Source: Ciona intestinalis
Taxonomy: Eukaryota > Chordata > Ascidiacea > Phlebobranchia > Cionidae
Reading direction: 5' to 3'
Length of the DNA stretch: 64,000 nt
NCBI RefSeq assembly: GCF_000224145.3
Contig: NC_020166.2
Location: forward strand, 2,845,561 to 2,909,560
The first letter of the stretch is position 1, and the number at the start of each line of letters is the position of its first letter. Both the position numbers and the translations under genes were made by a program. Shown piece by piece: positions 1 to 10,627 of this stretch. The notes beneath the pieces were generated by a model that made no database searches, was not told the DNA's origin, and saw only the letters and a program-made list of their open reading frames with translations.

Positions 1-135
1 CCCTAATTTGGTATAGGTTATACAAATAAAAGCAGTAACTGTAGAATGGTACATCAAACCTTTGATAAAGTGACAGCTATATAAGTATAAAACAGCACAA
101 TTACAGTTAAATAATATGTAGTCAATAAAAATAAA

Positions 136-175
136 ATGTATATATATATATATATATATAAATATATATAATAGC
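136..175. repeat. TA microsatellite
   Basis: Alternating TA run with a few breaks. Confidence 0.9.
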
Positions 176-323
176 ATAGCAGCCAAACTTTTAAGAATGT
201 AGGGGGGCAGGGATAGTTATTAGTTAGACCTGCATTCTTTTAAAACAAATTTGATGCCAATGTTTACTGATTTATGCAGTTCAGAAAATTTCTGGGTAGG
301 CCTGCCTCCCCTGCGACGTCATG

Positions 324-329
324 TTTATT
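324..329 (-). promoter_or_regulatory. Possible polyadenylation signal
   Basis: AATAAA on the minus strand about 320 bases past the stop of the 645-8951 gene. Distance is rather long, so weak. Confidence 0.35.
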
Positions 330-644
330 GACCCCACGTATAATATGGTGATGGTACTACATTACAGCACAAACTATGGCGCTGGTGAAGATTCCTCTGG
401 TTTGTTACAGATTAGGCTGTTCGAAAGTGTTAGAGGTTGGTGGTTTGGGCTTAAAAGTTATGAGTATGGGCTATGGGGTTATATAGGTTACTGTGGTTAT
501 GTTGTGCTGGTAAATAGCCCTCCCCCACCCTACTTGCTAACCACTAACCGATAACTACTAACCCCTATAACTACTAACCCCCTAACCATCAACCTCTAAC
601 ACTTTCCATCAGCCTATTCTGCACTGAAGGATTCTTCACTTGTG

Positions 645-3600
645 CTAAAATTCCTATAGAGTTTATGGTTATGATAGTGATTTAGAAGACAAACTGCATA
701 CATACCTTTTGCCGAGTCAAACTGTTAAACAGCTTCAAGCAATGCGTGTTTGAATGGCTGGGTGGTTCCCATTCGGGTTGCTTACGTAAGTTACGTTTAC
801 CTGCGCCGTCTCCTGCTAACATACCATTTTTACAACAAATACAACTTAAATACCAGACATTTTCATTTACCTGCATCAGTCTGCATGTCCAGGTTTTTAG
901 ATAGGCTGCAAAACGGTGTACGAAAATCTACGCTACCAAATCAATTAAGACTGAACTGAAATTGCCGCTATTGCATCACGCAATTTGACACATAACTTGT
1001 TACTTTAACGCCACACTTTAAATAACCCTTGATTGTAGAAATAAAGTTTAAGGTATAGTTACCTAATATAATATGTTAAAGTACACCACAAAAACAACAT
1101 TCGTAAATATACAGACATAAACAACCTATACTAATTTCCCAATCAATTACCTGACACAAAAAAACGATTGGTTCATGCGTGTAAAACTGAATTACATCTT
1201 AACTTGCAGATATGCTTAATTTTATCTGGATTATTAAGTGATTGAATGAGTGAATATAACTTACTTTGTCCTCGCATGGCCTGAAAACGACAGTCGGTTT
1301 AACACGGGTGTTCACACACTTCATGTAAGCTTGCGAGTTACCATGTATATTACTTTATGGGTGATTTTTTGGAGTGTTTTTTATCACCTTTTTATGTATG
1401 GTTGATAGTTTGGACAACCTATGAGTGACAACTGGATTGGAGCAATTGTCGTTAAATGTTTTGCACAAGAACACATACGCCCACAATGAAAGCACCGACA
1501 AACCTTGAACCCATTACCTCCTGGTTAGAGGCAGGCGTGCCAACCACCTTGCCAACGGGCCGGACGACCATCCCTATAGCTCACGCAGGATTTAAAAACA
1601 TGTATTAAATTCTATACAAATGCTTCATAAATACAAACAATTCCTGATTTCGAGTGTCGCCTTTGGTGCATAACAGGTAATGGAGTCAGAAGTGAAACAT
1701 TCATTGTACAGTATATCGGTCACAAAACTTTTCAGCCCAAATTCCTCATGTAACAGGAGTTGTATGTGAATAGGTACGGGACGGCTCTGATGTTTCGTTG
1801 ATCGAACAAACGCTAAGAGTTCTTATACGCTCTACTTGATTGGAAGGGTTTGGTGGGTTTATCGAATGTGTCTGCTGAAGGAATAATCCACCCCCAGTAA
1901 TTCCCAAACGCTCAAGAATCGCCCACGGACTGTTAGCAGTAATAACAAAAAAAGTATTTTTTAAGATTTAATTGGAAATTAAATAACTAGCTGCTACCAA
2001 AGTATTTCTGTTTTGTAATGGCGTACTTGGTCAGAATATATATTTTTGTGCTATAAGTGTAACACTTCGTATTTTTTAATATATATAGTGGGGTGGGAAA
2101 ACATAAGACAGCTTTTTCGTTCTGTTTCCTCGTCTGATTTGGTAACAAACATAAACATTTAAAGAGTTATAAAACGGTACTTTCGCGACTTCTATAGACC
2201 GTTGTTAATTGTTTAAAACACGATCAGAATAATTGGATATTATGTGCCAAAGGTGTCCCGTTTTCCCCTACCCTACTATATATGTTTTTTTGATTCTTTG
2301 TAAGTGAGGTACTTGTCCCGCACCCAGGATTTAGGCCAGATACTTTGCCCTTTGCAAGAAATTTTGCCGCATTTTGGTAACCTAGTTTTTTATCATAAAT
2401 ACACAACAGCAACTTTACTGTAACATTAGTTATGTTGTTTTTGATCATCATTCTCACAAAACTAACCTCTTGAACCACATCCAGGTCCCAAATACAGCTA
2501 TATTCACCGTCAGTACTGATCCAAGCACGATCATGCCACGACTCCATGATGTTAGCCCGTCCGATGACTGTTGGTTTTGTGTTCCGTTCACTATAAGTAA
2601 AGTTTTTTTTAATAATATATATATATATTTTTTTTAATTTAAATATAATTAAAGTTAATGAATAAATTTAAACTGCTTTATCATCGCGTGGCCGGAAAAC
2701 TACAGTTGTTACAACACAGGTGTTTTGTTTTATAAACCTCGTACCATTTTACGAGCTCAGTTACCGTATATGTTTGTTGGTATGTGTTTTCTGTATGATA
2801 GAGTCAAGCCATTATTGACATTTTATCAAGCTTATATACAAAATATTTGACATAGCTTTTTAGGTTGGGGCAAGATGGGACACAGTTTTATTCTATTTCT
2901 CGTCATATTTGGTAGTAAACCAAAAAACATTCAAAGAATTCTTAAACCGTATCCTCCCGACTTCCATATAGCGCTGTTGTTTGCTTAAAATACGATCAGG
3001 ATATTTGGATATTATATGCTATTAGGGTGTCCCATTTTATCACACACAGTATAAAGTTCATTTAATTACTTACATATGCAGTTTGGTATTTCGTTAGACC
3101 AAGTTCCGTTTGATAGACAGGTCGTGTTCTGTTTACCTTCCATAACGTATTTCTCAATACAGGAATACTGGAGCGACGTTCCTGTGTCAAATCTACGGTG
3201 TTCATCCAAATACGGAATTCCAGGGTTTCCACATCCGGTTTCTGGCGAAATAAATGCAAGAAATTGTACATATAGTAGGGTGGGTTAAATGGGACACATT
3301 TTGCTCTAGCTTCTCGTCCCCTTTGGTAACAAAGAAAGAACATTCAAAGAATTATAAAACTGTATCCTCAGAACTCTCATAGACCGTTGTTAATTGTTTA
3401 AAACATAATCAGGATATTTAGATAATATGAGCTAAAGGTGTCCCATTTTTTTCCACCCTCACCATGCACGTTTTGTTGGTGTTATAGACAATTTGTATTG
3501 ATTTAATCGTTTATTTGTAATTTCTTTTTATATTGATCTTATTTTTCGTAAAAAATACAATTGAATAAATTTTGTTATACTTGAGCAAAAAATACAGTTT

Positions 3601-6600
3601 AGTATCATAAATTTTCTTATATAAAGTTGTATTCCAAATGACGTTTTATAGTTGGCCAATATAGGCCATCAAATATAAAAGTACATTTTACACGCTCAAA
3701 TTCCAAAAAATACCCTTTAAAATCCGTCAAAAGAGTTTTGTTATATAGTGTAAACATTACTGTGGCAAAATCAATCAAAAAACTTACTTATTTCACAAGT
3801 TTCGCCATCGTATCCAGGCTTGCACGTACATATGGCTAAGTAATCAACGTTTTCACATGTACCGCCATATTGACACGGGTTAGGTTCACACGGCGAACCT
3901 CTTTCTACAAATGATCAGCAAATATTATTACTTTAATTGACAATATCTGCTTACAAATATTATTAAACGCTTATTAAACTGCCTACGTTAGACTAGCCTT
4001 TTAAATCGGTTTTAAACATTTTAATTTTTTTGTTTACAATTGCTTAAATTATATAAAATGTCCAAAAAGAAACAACATTTTTTTAAATTCAGTGACACAA
4101 AAAATAAACTAAACACGCTCATGTATATTGGTATGTTTTAAATTATAGAGCTATGTATAGTTTTATACACATAAAAAAATCCCCTATATAGGTAACATAC
4201 ATGGTAACTCGTAAGCTCGCACCAGCAGGTGTATGAACACCTGTGTTTAACGACACGCGATGATAAAGTAAGTTACATTCATTCGTACATTAGTTCAGTA
4301 ATGAGTCTATTTTACTGTTCATATTTAATATTTTAGTTTCTTTACCTTCTTCGCAGTTTGTTCCATCCCATTGTCTTGGACACTCACAAGCGTAATGATT
4401 CGGAGATTTGTCGTCACTGCATGTCCCCCCGTTTTGACACGGATCCGAATCGCATTCTTTGATGTCTATTTCACAGTATTCGCCAAGAAATCTGAAAAAA
4501 AAGTTTTATAATCGAGGAAATATTTCTTTTAGCAAAAAAAAAGTATTTATATAGTAGGGTGGGAGAAGATGGGCACCTTTAACACATAATATAAAAATAT
4601 CCTGCTCGTGTTTTAAACAATTAACAACAGTCTATGGGAGTCGTGAGGATACGATTTATTAATTCTTTAAAAATTATTGTTTACTACCAAATGGAACGAA
4701 AAAAATGGTTGAAAAAGTGTCCCGCCTTTCCACAACCTAATATATTTCTATGTAACTATAGGGCACAGTAGTATTAATCAATTCAACTTCTAAAAATAAA
4801 AAAGTTTGAAAAATGTTTTAAACGAAGACATGGGATTTAGCAAGATTAAAAACGACAGTCGTTAAAACAGGCTAACGGTTAAAAACCGATTCAGTTCTGA
4901 AACAAAAAAAAGATAAACAAAATTAAATAAAAAAATAAAAAAAAAACATCAAAAAACATATTTTAAAGTTTGCCAACGATCTGTAATGGCCGTTAGCTGT
5001 TATCCACGGTTATAGAGTCATATTACAAATAGTCTCACCCTGCCTTGCATTTACACACACGGTCAATGCCACTTCCAATCTCGCATTCGCCATCGTTGAT
5101 ACACGGGTTCGGTTCACACGGATTGAAGTTTTCTACAGCTGCAAGTAATGGTTCAGAAAATGTATTTTTCTGGCTTAAAATATATTTTTCAATTTTTTTT
5201 TCACCTTTCCTGATTATTTAGTTTTTGTTTAATGTGATAACCTAATATAAAGTAAGGAAAGATGGGGAATCTTTTCCTTCTATTTTTTCCTCCCATTCGG
5301 TGGTAAACAAATAACATTCAAGAAATTAGGAAAACCGCATCCTCGCAACTTCCATAGACCGTTGTTAATTGTTTAAAACACGATCAGGATATTTGGATAT
5401 TACGTGGCAAATGTGCCCCATCTTTCCCCACCCTACTGTATAGTAGTTTGGGGTAATATGTGATACTGTTGGCACCTGAAGCCCTTATTTCTGATCATGC
5501 TTTTAACAATTTACAATAACGCGATTTTTGGGTCTTAAAAATACGGGTATATAATTTGTAAATATTTATGGTTTACCAATAAACGGAACGAAAAAAATAA
5601 AAAAGTCTTATTTTACCCCACCCTGCAATATATGCCATACACATGTTCACTAATTTGCTATTAAACGGTTCACGTATTGTAGTAATTGCAAATCATACCA
5701 CGTTTAAGTGTTTTTGCTACTTTTTGTTACAGACTAAGTTAATTTAATACTAGATCTAAAAAATACTTTGGTAGCTTGCGGTGAACCCTCTGTAGTTGAC
5801 AGAGTCGTCTGAATGAAAATGGACGTATAAGGATCCGAAACCACGTATCTCACCTGTGGGCGTGAAGAACCTATAAACAAAGACGTTTATCAAGTGAATG
5901 TAACTTGCTTTATCCTCGCGTGGCGGAAAACGACAGTTGTTATAACACGGGTGTTTTGTTTCACACATCTTGTGCCGGCCTACGAGTTACCACGAATTAA
6001 ATTTTGTGGGTCATTGTTTTGTGAGGGAATTTTTCATACTTTTATTTAAGGTTGACAATTTAGACAACCCAATATTGACCGCTGGGTTGGAGCAAATATC
6101 GTTAGGTGTCTTGCCTAAAGACACATACGCCCACAATGGTAGCAGCGTGAAAGGCTCCGGCTTAAATCTCATCCAGGACCTATAATGGCATGCCAAGAGT
6201 ATAGGCGCCCATCGATGCAGTATAGGTAGAGGTTTTCTAAATGTATACTGAAAAACCTTAATAGAATCCTTAAGCACAAAATTGTGTTATCAATCCCTAA
6301 AGGTATATTCTGCGTTTCTATTCTACATGGGTGAGATGCTATAACGTGGTAAGTGATTGGGCCTAACATTTCCCACTGTGTGTTTTTAAAAGTAACAATT
6401 GTGGCTTTGACAACAGGAATGTCGACAGCAAGATGATGGTCACTAATTGTTGTGCAAAGCTAGCTTCCCACACTTATCGTTGGCACTTGAAACAACAGCG
6501 GAAGTACGTTTGTTTGCACCCTGCCTTTGAAACACTTCGGCCTACGATGTAACAGTTTCAAAAAAACCAGCGACTTTAAGAACTTGCCCGAGGTACTTGA

Positions 6601-8951
6601 GCAATTTCAGTGGACCAGGGGACTGGAAACTCTTTCTTATTAAGACGGATCGGCCACTTAGAGTGGTAACAGGTACTTAATGTAAAGTAATGGTAACTTA
6701 AGCCTCATTATTTTAAATTGTTCGCTTAGCTGAATGTGATAAATCATACAAACCGCATCTTAAAATGGAACTTGTGGCGTTATAGTGGCAACAATGCCTG
6801 TTTTGATTTAAATTGTACCGAAAAACCGAACTCAGTAATAAAATCACTAATAAAAAAAAATTATAGTTAATTACCAAGAAATTCCCTATAGTTGCATACA
6901 GTAAATAGAAATAGTAAATATTATATATAAATACATTAGGATGGGGGAAGATGGAACACTTTTTAACTCTATTTTCTCGTCCCGTTCAGTAGTAAACAAA
7001 GAACATCCAAAGAAATATGAAACTATGTCCTCATGACTCTCATAGACCGTTGTTAATTGTTTAAAACACGATCAGGATATTTGGATATTATGTGCTAAAG
7101 GCGTCCCATCTTCCCCCACCCTACTACATAGTGAATAGTAGATATTATGCATAAGCTTAACGATATTATGTATTGTTTAATAACTTACCCGCAAAATATA
7201 GTCGACCCCACTGATGTTATCGTAAGATTTAAATAATCATATTCGCAACTTGCGTTTGAATTCGACTGACCGTTCTCGATGGTAAGCGCCCAGAATTTGA
7301 ACTGAAAATACATTTTTGAAAAAGTTCTTCTTTTAAAAAGTGAATTTATCGGCCATACAATACAAAAAAATAACCATACAGTTCTCCAACCCTCAAAAAA
7401 TTAATACGCGCAAAAATTACCAAAAAAAAAAACTAAAAAAATACCGGTCAGTTCGCACCTTTTTGGGCATTCAGTAAAGAAGTGCAATTCTCAAAATAAC
7501 AGTAGGTGCATACATGCATTAAAACAGTAAAAAGTTACTTGAACTAGTGTGTATTGACCCCCTTCCTTTAACCAGTAACAATCAGTATTAGAAGGATATG
7601 TCGACGTTGGGTTCTCTTCTGTGGGGAATCCCGGGGTTTTAATAATTCCTCTTGGCTCCGGCAAGTCACCCCCGCAATCTTGACCTATAGATTTAAATTT
7701 ATGAAAGTTAATTACCCACAAAGTGCTTGGTAACTGGTAAGCTGGCGCAAGGTGTATGAACACCCGTGTTTAACAACTGTCGTTTTCTAGCCTCGCAAGG
7801 ATAAAGTAAGTTACTTGTTTGGTTCAAATACACTATGGGCGTTGCACCTCGTGCCCACTTACGAGTCACGTGTGAATAACTTTGTTTGGGATTATTTTGG
7901 AAGGGAATTGGAAAACCCGGAGAAATTTAGGTGTCTTACGGACACATATTGTCCGGCGCCGTGGCATAGTGGTTAGCGCGCCTGCCTCTAATCCAGAGGT
8001 AATGGGTTCAAGGCTCGTCGCTGCTACCATTGTGGGCGTATGTGTCCTTGAGCAAGACACTTAACGGCAATTGCTCCAACCCAGTGTCACTAATGGTTGT
8101 CCGAATACNNNNNNNNNNNNNNNNNNNNNNNNNNNNNNNNNNNNNNNNNNNNNNNNNNNNNNNNNNNNNNNNNNNNNNNNNNNNNNNNNNNNNNNNNNNN
8201 NNNNNNNNNNNNNNNNNNNNNNNNNNNNNNNNNNNNNNNNNNNNNNNNNNNNNNNNNNNNNNNNNNNNNNNNNNNNNNNNNNNNNNNNNNNNNNNNNNNN
8301 NNNNNNNNNNNNNNNNNNNNNNNNNNNNNNNNNNNNNNNNNNNNNNNNNNNNNNNNNNNNNNNNNNNNNNNNNNNNNNNNNNNNNNNNNNNNNNNNNNNN
8401 NNNNNNNNNNNNNNNNNNNNNNNNNNNNNNNNNNNNNNNNNNNNNNNNNNNNNNNNNNNNNNNNNNNNNNNNNNNNNNNNNNNNNNNNNNNNNNNNNNNN
8501 NNNNNNNNNNNNNNNNNNNNNNNNNNNNNNNNNNNNNNNNNNNNNNNNNNNNNNNNNNNNNNNNNNNNNNNNNNNNNNNNNNNNNNNNNNNNNNNNNNNN
8601 NNNNNNNNATATTGGTAACTCGTAAGCTGGCGCGAGGTGCACACCCGCGTGTTATAACGACTGTCGTTTACCGGCCACGCGAGGATAAAGTAGAGCATAA
8701 AGTAAGTTACATTCATTCATTCATTCATACGCCTACAATGGTAGCAGCGATGAGCCATGAACCCGTCACCTCTATATGGTTAGAGGGAGGCGCACTAACA
8801 CTTTAAAATCTTAATGAAATTGTTAACAGCAGGTTGTAAATATATTCTTACCGGATACAAGGCAAATTCCAAATAGAAAAACAGGAATCACGTAAAACAC
8901 GAAATGATATCGTACGCATGTATATCCTTCCTTGCATAATAGACCAGTCAT
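645..8951 (-). CDS. CUB-EGF(x3)-sushi single-pass membrane protein, paralogue 1
   Basis: Twelve exons join in frame to 422 aa: 8852-8951, 7539-7684, 7189-7301, 5767-5870, 5039-5138, 4346-4491, 3788-3904, 3074-3241, 2467-2590, 871-905, 706-812, 645-653. The start chosen gives a hydrophobic signal stretch (about residues 18-33). Then come a CUB domain (about 36-154; CGG, GFP and DYDYL motifs), three EGF modules (about 155-275, the second opening calcium-binding style with DIKEC), a sushi module (276-331, four Cys) and a membrane segment (about 350-371) with Asn361 in its middle. The tail is about 50 residues and resembles neither sister gene. The exon plan matches the genes at 16034-22470 and 38310-47581. 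The ligand is unknown; adhesion or recognition at the cell surface is inferred from domains. The last three small exons rest on splice signals and phase alone and are the weakest part. Confidence 0.8.
1246..1563 (-). mobile_element. tRNA-derived SINE, nearly full length
   Basis: Head, middle and CATTCA-type tail all recognisable by comparison with the copy at 7946; intron 9 of the 645-8951 gene. Confidence 0.82.
2085..2280 (+). mobile_element. Family-A MITE (family description)
   Basis: Family A is about 195-200 bases, with inverted termini close to TAGTAGGGTGGGGGAAGATG plus GGACACC, and TA at each edge as the likely target duplication. It codes for nothing. Plus here means the core reads GGTAGTAAACAAAG then GATCAGGATATTTGGATA. 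It resembles the Ciona MITE literature (Cimi-type), which I cannot check. This copy is full length, in intron 9 of the 645-8951 gene. Confidence 0.9.
2670..2775 (-). mobile_element. SINE, tail half
   Basis: Matches the 3' half of the family; intron 8 of the 645-8951 gene. Confidence 0.75.
2861..3053 (+). mobile_element. Family-A MITE
   Basis: Near full length, worn right end; intron 8 of the 645-8951 gene. Confidence 0.85.
3271..3464 (+). mobile_element. Family-A MITE
   Basis: Full length; begins 30 bases before the sushi-exon acceptor of the 645-8951 gene. Confidence 0.85.
4190..4290 (+). mobile_element. SINE, tail half
   Basis: 3' half with GGTAACTCGTAAGCT and ACATTCATTC end; intron 6. 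Confidence 0.78.
4550..4744 (-). mobile_element. Family-A MITE
   Basis: Full length; intron 5 of the 645-8951 gene. Confidence 0.88.
5248..5442 (+). mobile_element. Family-A MITE
   Basis: Full length; abuts a family-B copy on its right, sharing the TATA; intron 4 of the 645-8951 gene. Confidence 0.85.
5441..5632 (-). mobile_element. Family-B MITE (family description)
   Basis: Family B is related to A but has ends close to GTGGGGTAAGATG and TTACCCCAC, and a core with CCCGCGAC and GCGTTGTTAATTG-like stretches. Copies are older-looking than A. This one abuts the family-A copy at 5248. Confidence 0.75.
5893..6180 (-). mobile_element. tRNA-derived SINE
   Basis: Nearly full; lacks the outermost tRNA-like head; intron 3 of the 645-8951 gene. 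Confidence 0.8.
6936..7129 (+). mobile_element. Family-A MITE
   Basis: Full length; intron 3 of the 645-8951 gene, 60 bases from the second CUB exon. Confidence 0.88.
7717..7818 (+). mobile_element. SINE, tail half
   Basis: Intron 1 of the 645-8951 gene; a short inverted family piece follows at 7830-7880. Confidence 0.72.
7946..8728 (+). mobile_element. tRNA-derived SINE with gap (family description)
   Basis: The head carries a perfect pol III A box (TGGCATAGTGG) and a near-perfect B box (GGTTCAAGGCT). The body holds GGGCGTATGTGTCCTT, and the tail half ends in ATTCATTCATTCAT. A 500-N gap falls in the middle. It fits the tRNA-headed composite SINE known from Ciona (Cics-type), a name I cannot verify. 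Confidence 0.88.
8109..8608. other. Assembly gap, 500 N
   Basis: Lies inside a SINE in intron 1 of the 645-8951 gene; the round length suggests a placeholder size. Confidence 0.99.
8729..8800 (-). mobile_element. SINE, head fragment
   Basis: Inverted tRNA-like head directly joined to the tail of the previous copy. Confidence 0.72.
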
Positions 8952-9130
8952 ACTTACAAAATTTTACTCTTTTAAAATAGAAATCATTTTTATTTAACTT
9001 AATGCTTAAAACTATAAAATCTGCTATTTTTGACATATACCCTTTCGTGTTATTTAAATTCTAACCGCTTGCTTTTAGGAACATATCAATACTTTTATAT
9101 ATACTATTTCCTTGGTATAGAAACACTTCA

Positions 9131-9266
9131 TAGTAGGATGGAAGAAAAAAACAACAACAACATAACGAATCATCACGACTCCCATAGACCGTTGTTAATT
9201 GTTTAAAACACGATCAGGATATTTTGATATTATGTTCTAAAAGTGTCCCACCCCACCGCACTATAT
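9131..9266 (+). mobile_element. Family-A MITE, internally deleted
   Basis: Left third replaced by a short CAA-rich run; right half intact. Confidence 0.8.
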
Positions 9267-9552
9267 GTCCAACTCACGCTTCGTCTCACGCTTAAGCTAC
9301 TTCCAACTACACAACTGTTCCACATGCAACAACTAATTACCACCACAATCTCATTGTTGTTCCCGCGGACATCGTAACAAAACAATGCGAACACTGTGGC
9401 GAACAATGCATCAAACTTCAGTTTGAAGTGGCTTGTTAACAAGAGTGTTTCTTGAGAATTTGTTGTCAAACTTAAAATAAATAAATGCCAACCGTGTGGT
9501 GGCAGCAAAGAGAGGTAGAGATCAATTGATTGAGTTCAAAATGGTCTCGTAT

Positions 9553-9835
9553 GTATGTAACTTACTTTATCCTCGCGTGGCTGGAAAACGACAGTCGTTA
9601 TAACACGGGTGTTCATACACCTCGTGCCAGCTTAAGAGTTATACCATGTATGTTACTTTGTGGGTGATTATTTTTTTTTATTTATTTTTTTCATGTATGG
9701 CTAATAATTTTGACAACCCATTAGTGACCACTGGGTTGGAGCAATTGCCGTTAAGTGTCTTGCCTAAGGAAACATACGCCCAAAATGGTAGCAGCGACAA
9801 GCCTTGAATCCATTACCTCTGGGTTAGAGGCAGGC
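9553..9835 (-). mobile_element. tRNA-derived SINE
   Basis: Nearly full; head ends at the GAGGCAGGC stretch; between the CUB gene and CDIPT. Confidence 0.83.
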
Positions 9836-10320
9836 TTTAAATTTATTCCAAATTTACTGAAATCTTTAGATTATACCATTACATGCTTGTACAGTCACCA
9901 TATGTCATAACATGGGTCTACCATTACGCATATGTTTTATTCAGTAAGCCTAAGCAAAACTTCCGGTTCGTGTGCGTATATGTATGAAAAGGCCTATGTT
10001 TCCTGTCACGCAGTATAATCACTTAATCGCTGCGTTGTCAATAAAGTAGTCATTAATCTGCTGAGCAGGGTGCGAGTCAATTTTTAGGTTTAGACGAGGA
10101 ACAGAGTCGGCATAAGTACGCGAAGAGAAGAACTGCGTTTGCCCATCAGCTATATCGACACTTTTGCATTGTGTTTGTTTTGAAACGTAACAATCGTTTG
10201 CTCGAGCTTAACGTTGTTCATGTACTCGAGTTCGACAGATGTTTAAGATCATCGGTGTAAATTATCAGCCAATTTTAAGCGTTACCGATACGGGGTAAAG
10301 GCGCTGATAATACACCGATA

Positions 10321-10518
10321 TATAGTAGGATGGGGAAAGATGGGACGCCTTTTAATTCTGTTTTCTTGTCCTATTTGGTAGTAAAGAAAGAACATTCAAA
10401 GAAATATAAATCCGTATCTTTTCAACTCCCAAACACGGTTGTTAATTGTTTAAAACACGATAAGAGTATTCGGATATTATGTGCTAAATGTGTCCCGTCG
10501 TCCCCCACTCTACTATAT
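10321..10518 (+). mobile_element. Family-A MITE
   Basis: Full length; ends 110 bases before the CDIPT start codon. Confidence 0.9.
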
Positions 10519-10627
10519 ATAATGTTTACATGACAAGAAACTAGCACAGCCTGTGGTTTTTCTCTCTTAAGACTACTATAGGCAATTGATCTATTAGCAA
10601 GCAACATTGAATTCCAATTTCACCAGC

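Larger units (their letters stand above)
8952..10627. other. Divergent intergenic region between CUB gene and CDIPT
   Basis: Holds a shortened MITE (9131-9266), a stretch at 9410-9545 that recurs at 15660-15800, a SINE (9553-9835), about 500 bases of plain unique sequence (9836-10320) and a full MITE ending 110 bases before the CDIPT start. Promoters for both genes should lie here, but no clear core element was seen. Confidence 0.6.

Noticed and set aside
7946-8020. tRNA gene suggested by perfect A box and near B box
   Set aside because: It continues straight into the SINE body and recurs many times; it is the SINE head.
8030-8806. Long open frames on both strands across 8061-8806
   Set aside because: They consist mostly of unknown residues from the 500-N gap; the flanks are SINE.
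9230-9508. Minus-strand frame upstream of the first CUB gene, partly shared with 15648-15836
   Set aside because: The shared part follows from the DNA duplication; the frames diverge at both ends and no splice link to the gene was found.
10422-10607. Short open frames recurring with a YSRVG-type peptide
   Set aside because: They are translations of MITE termini, found wherever a copy lies.
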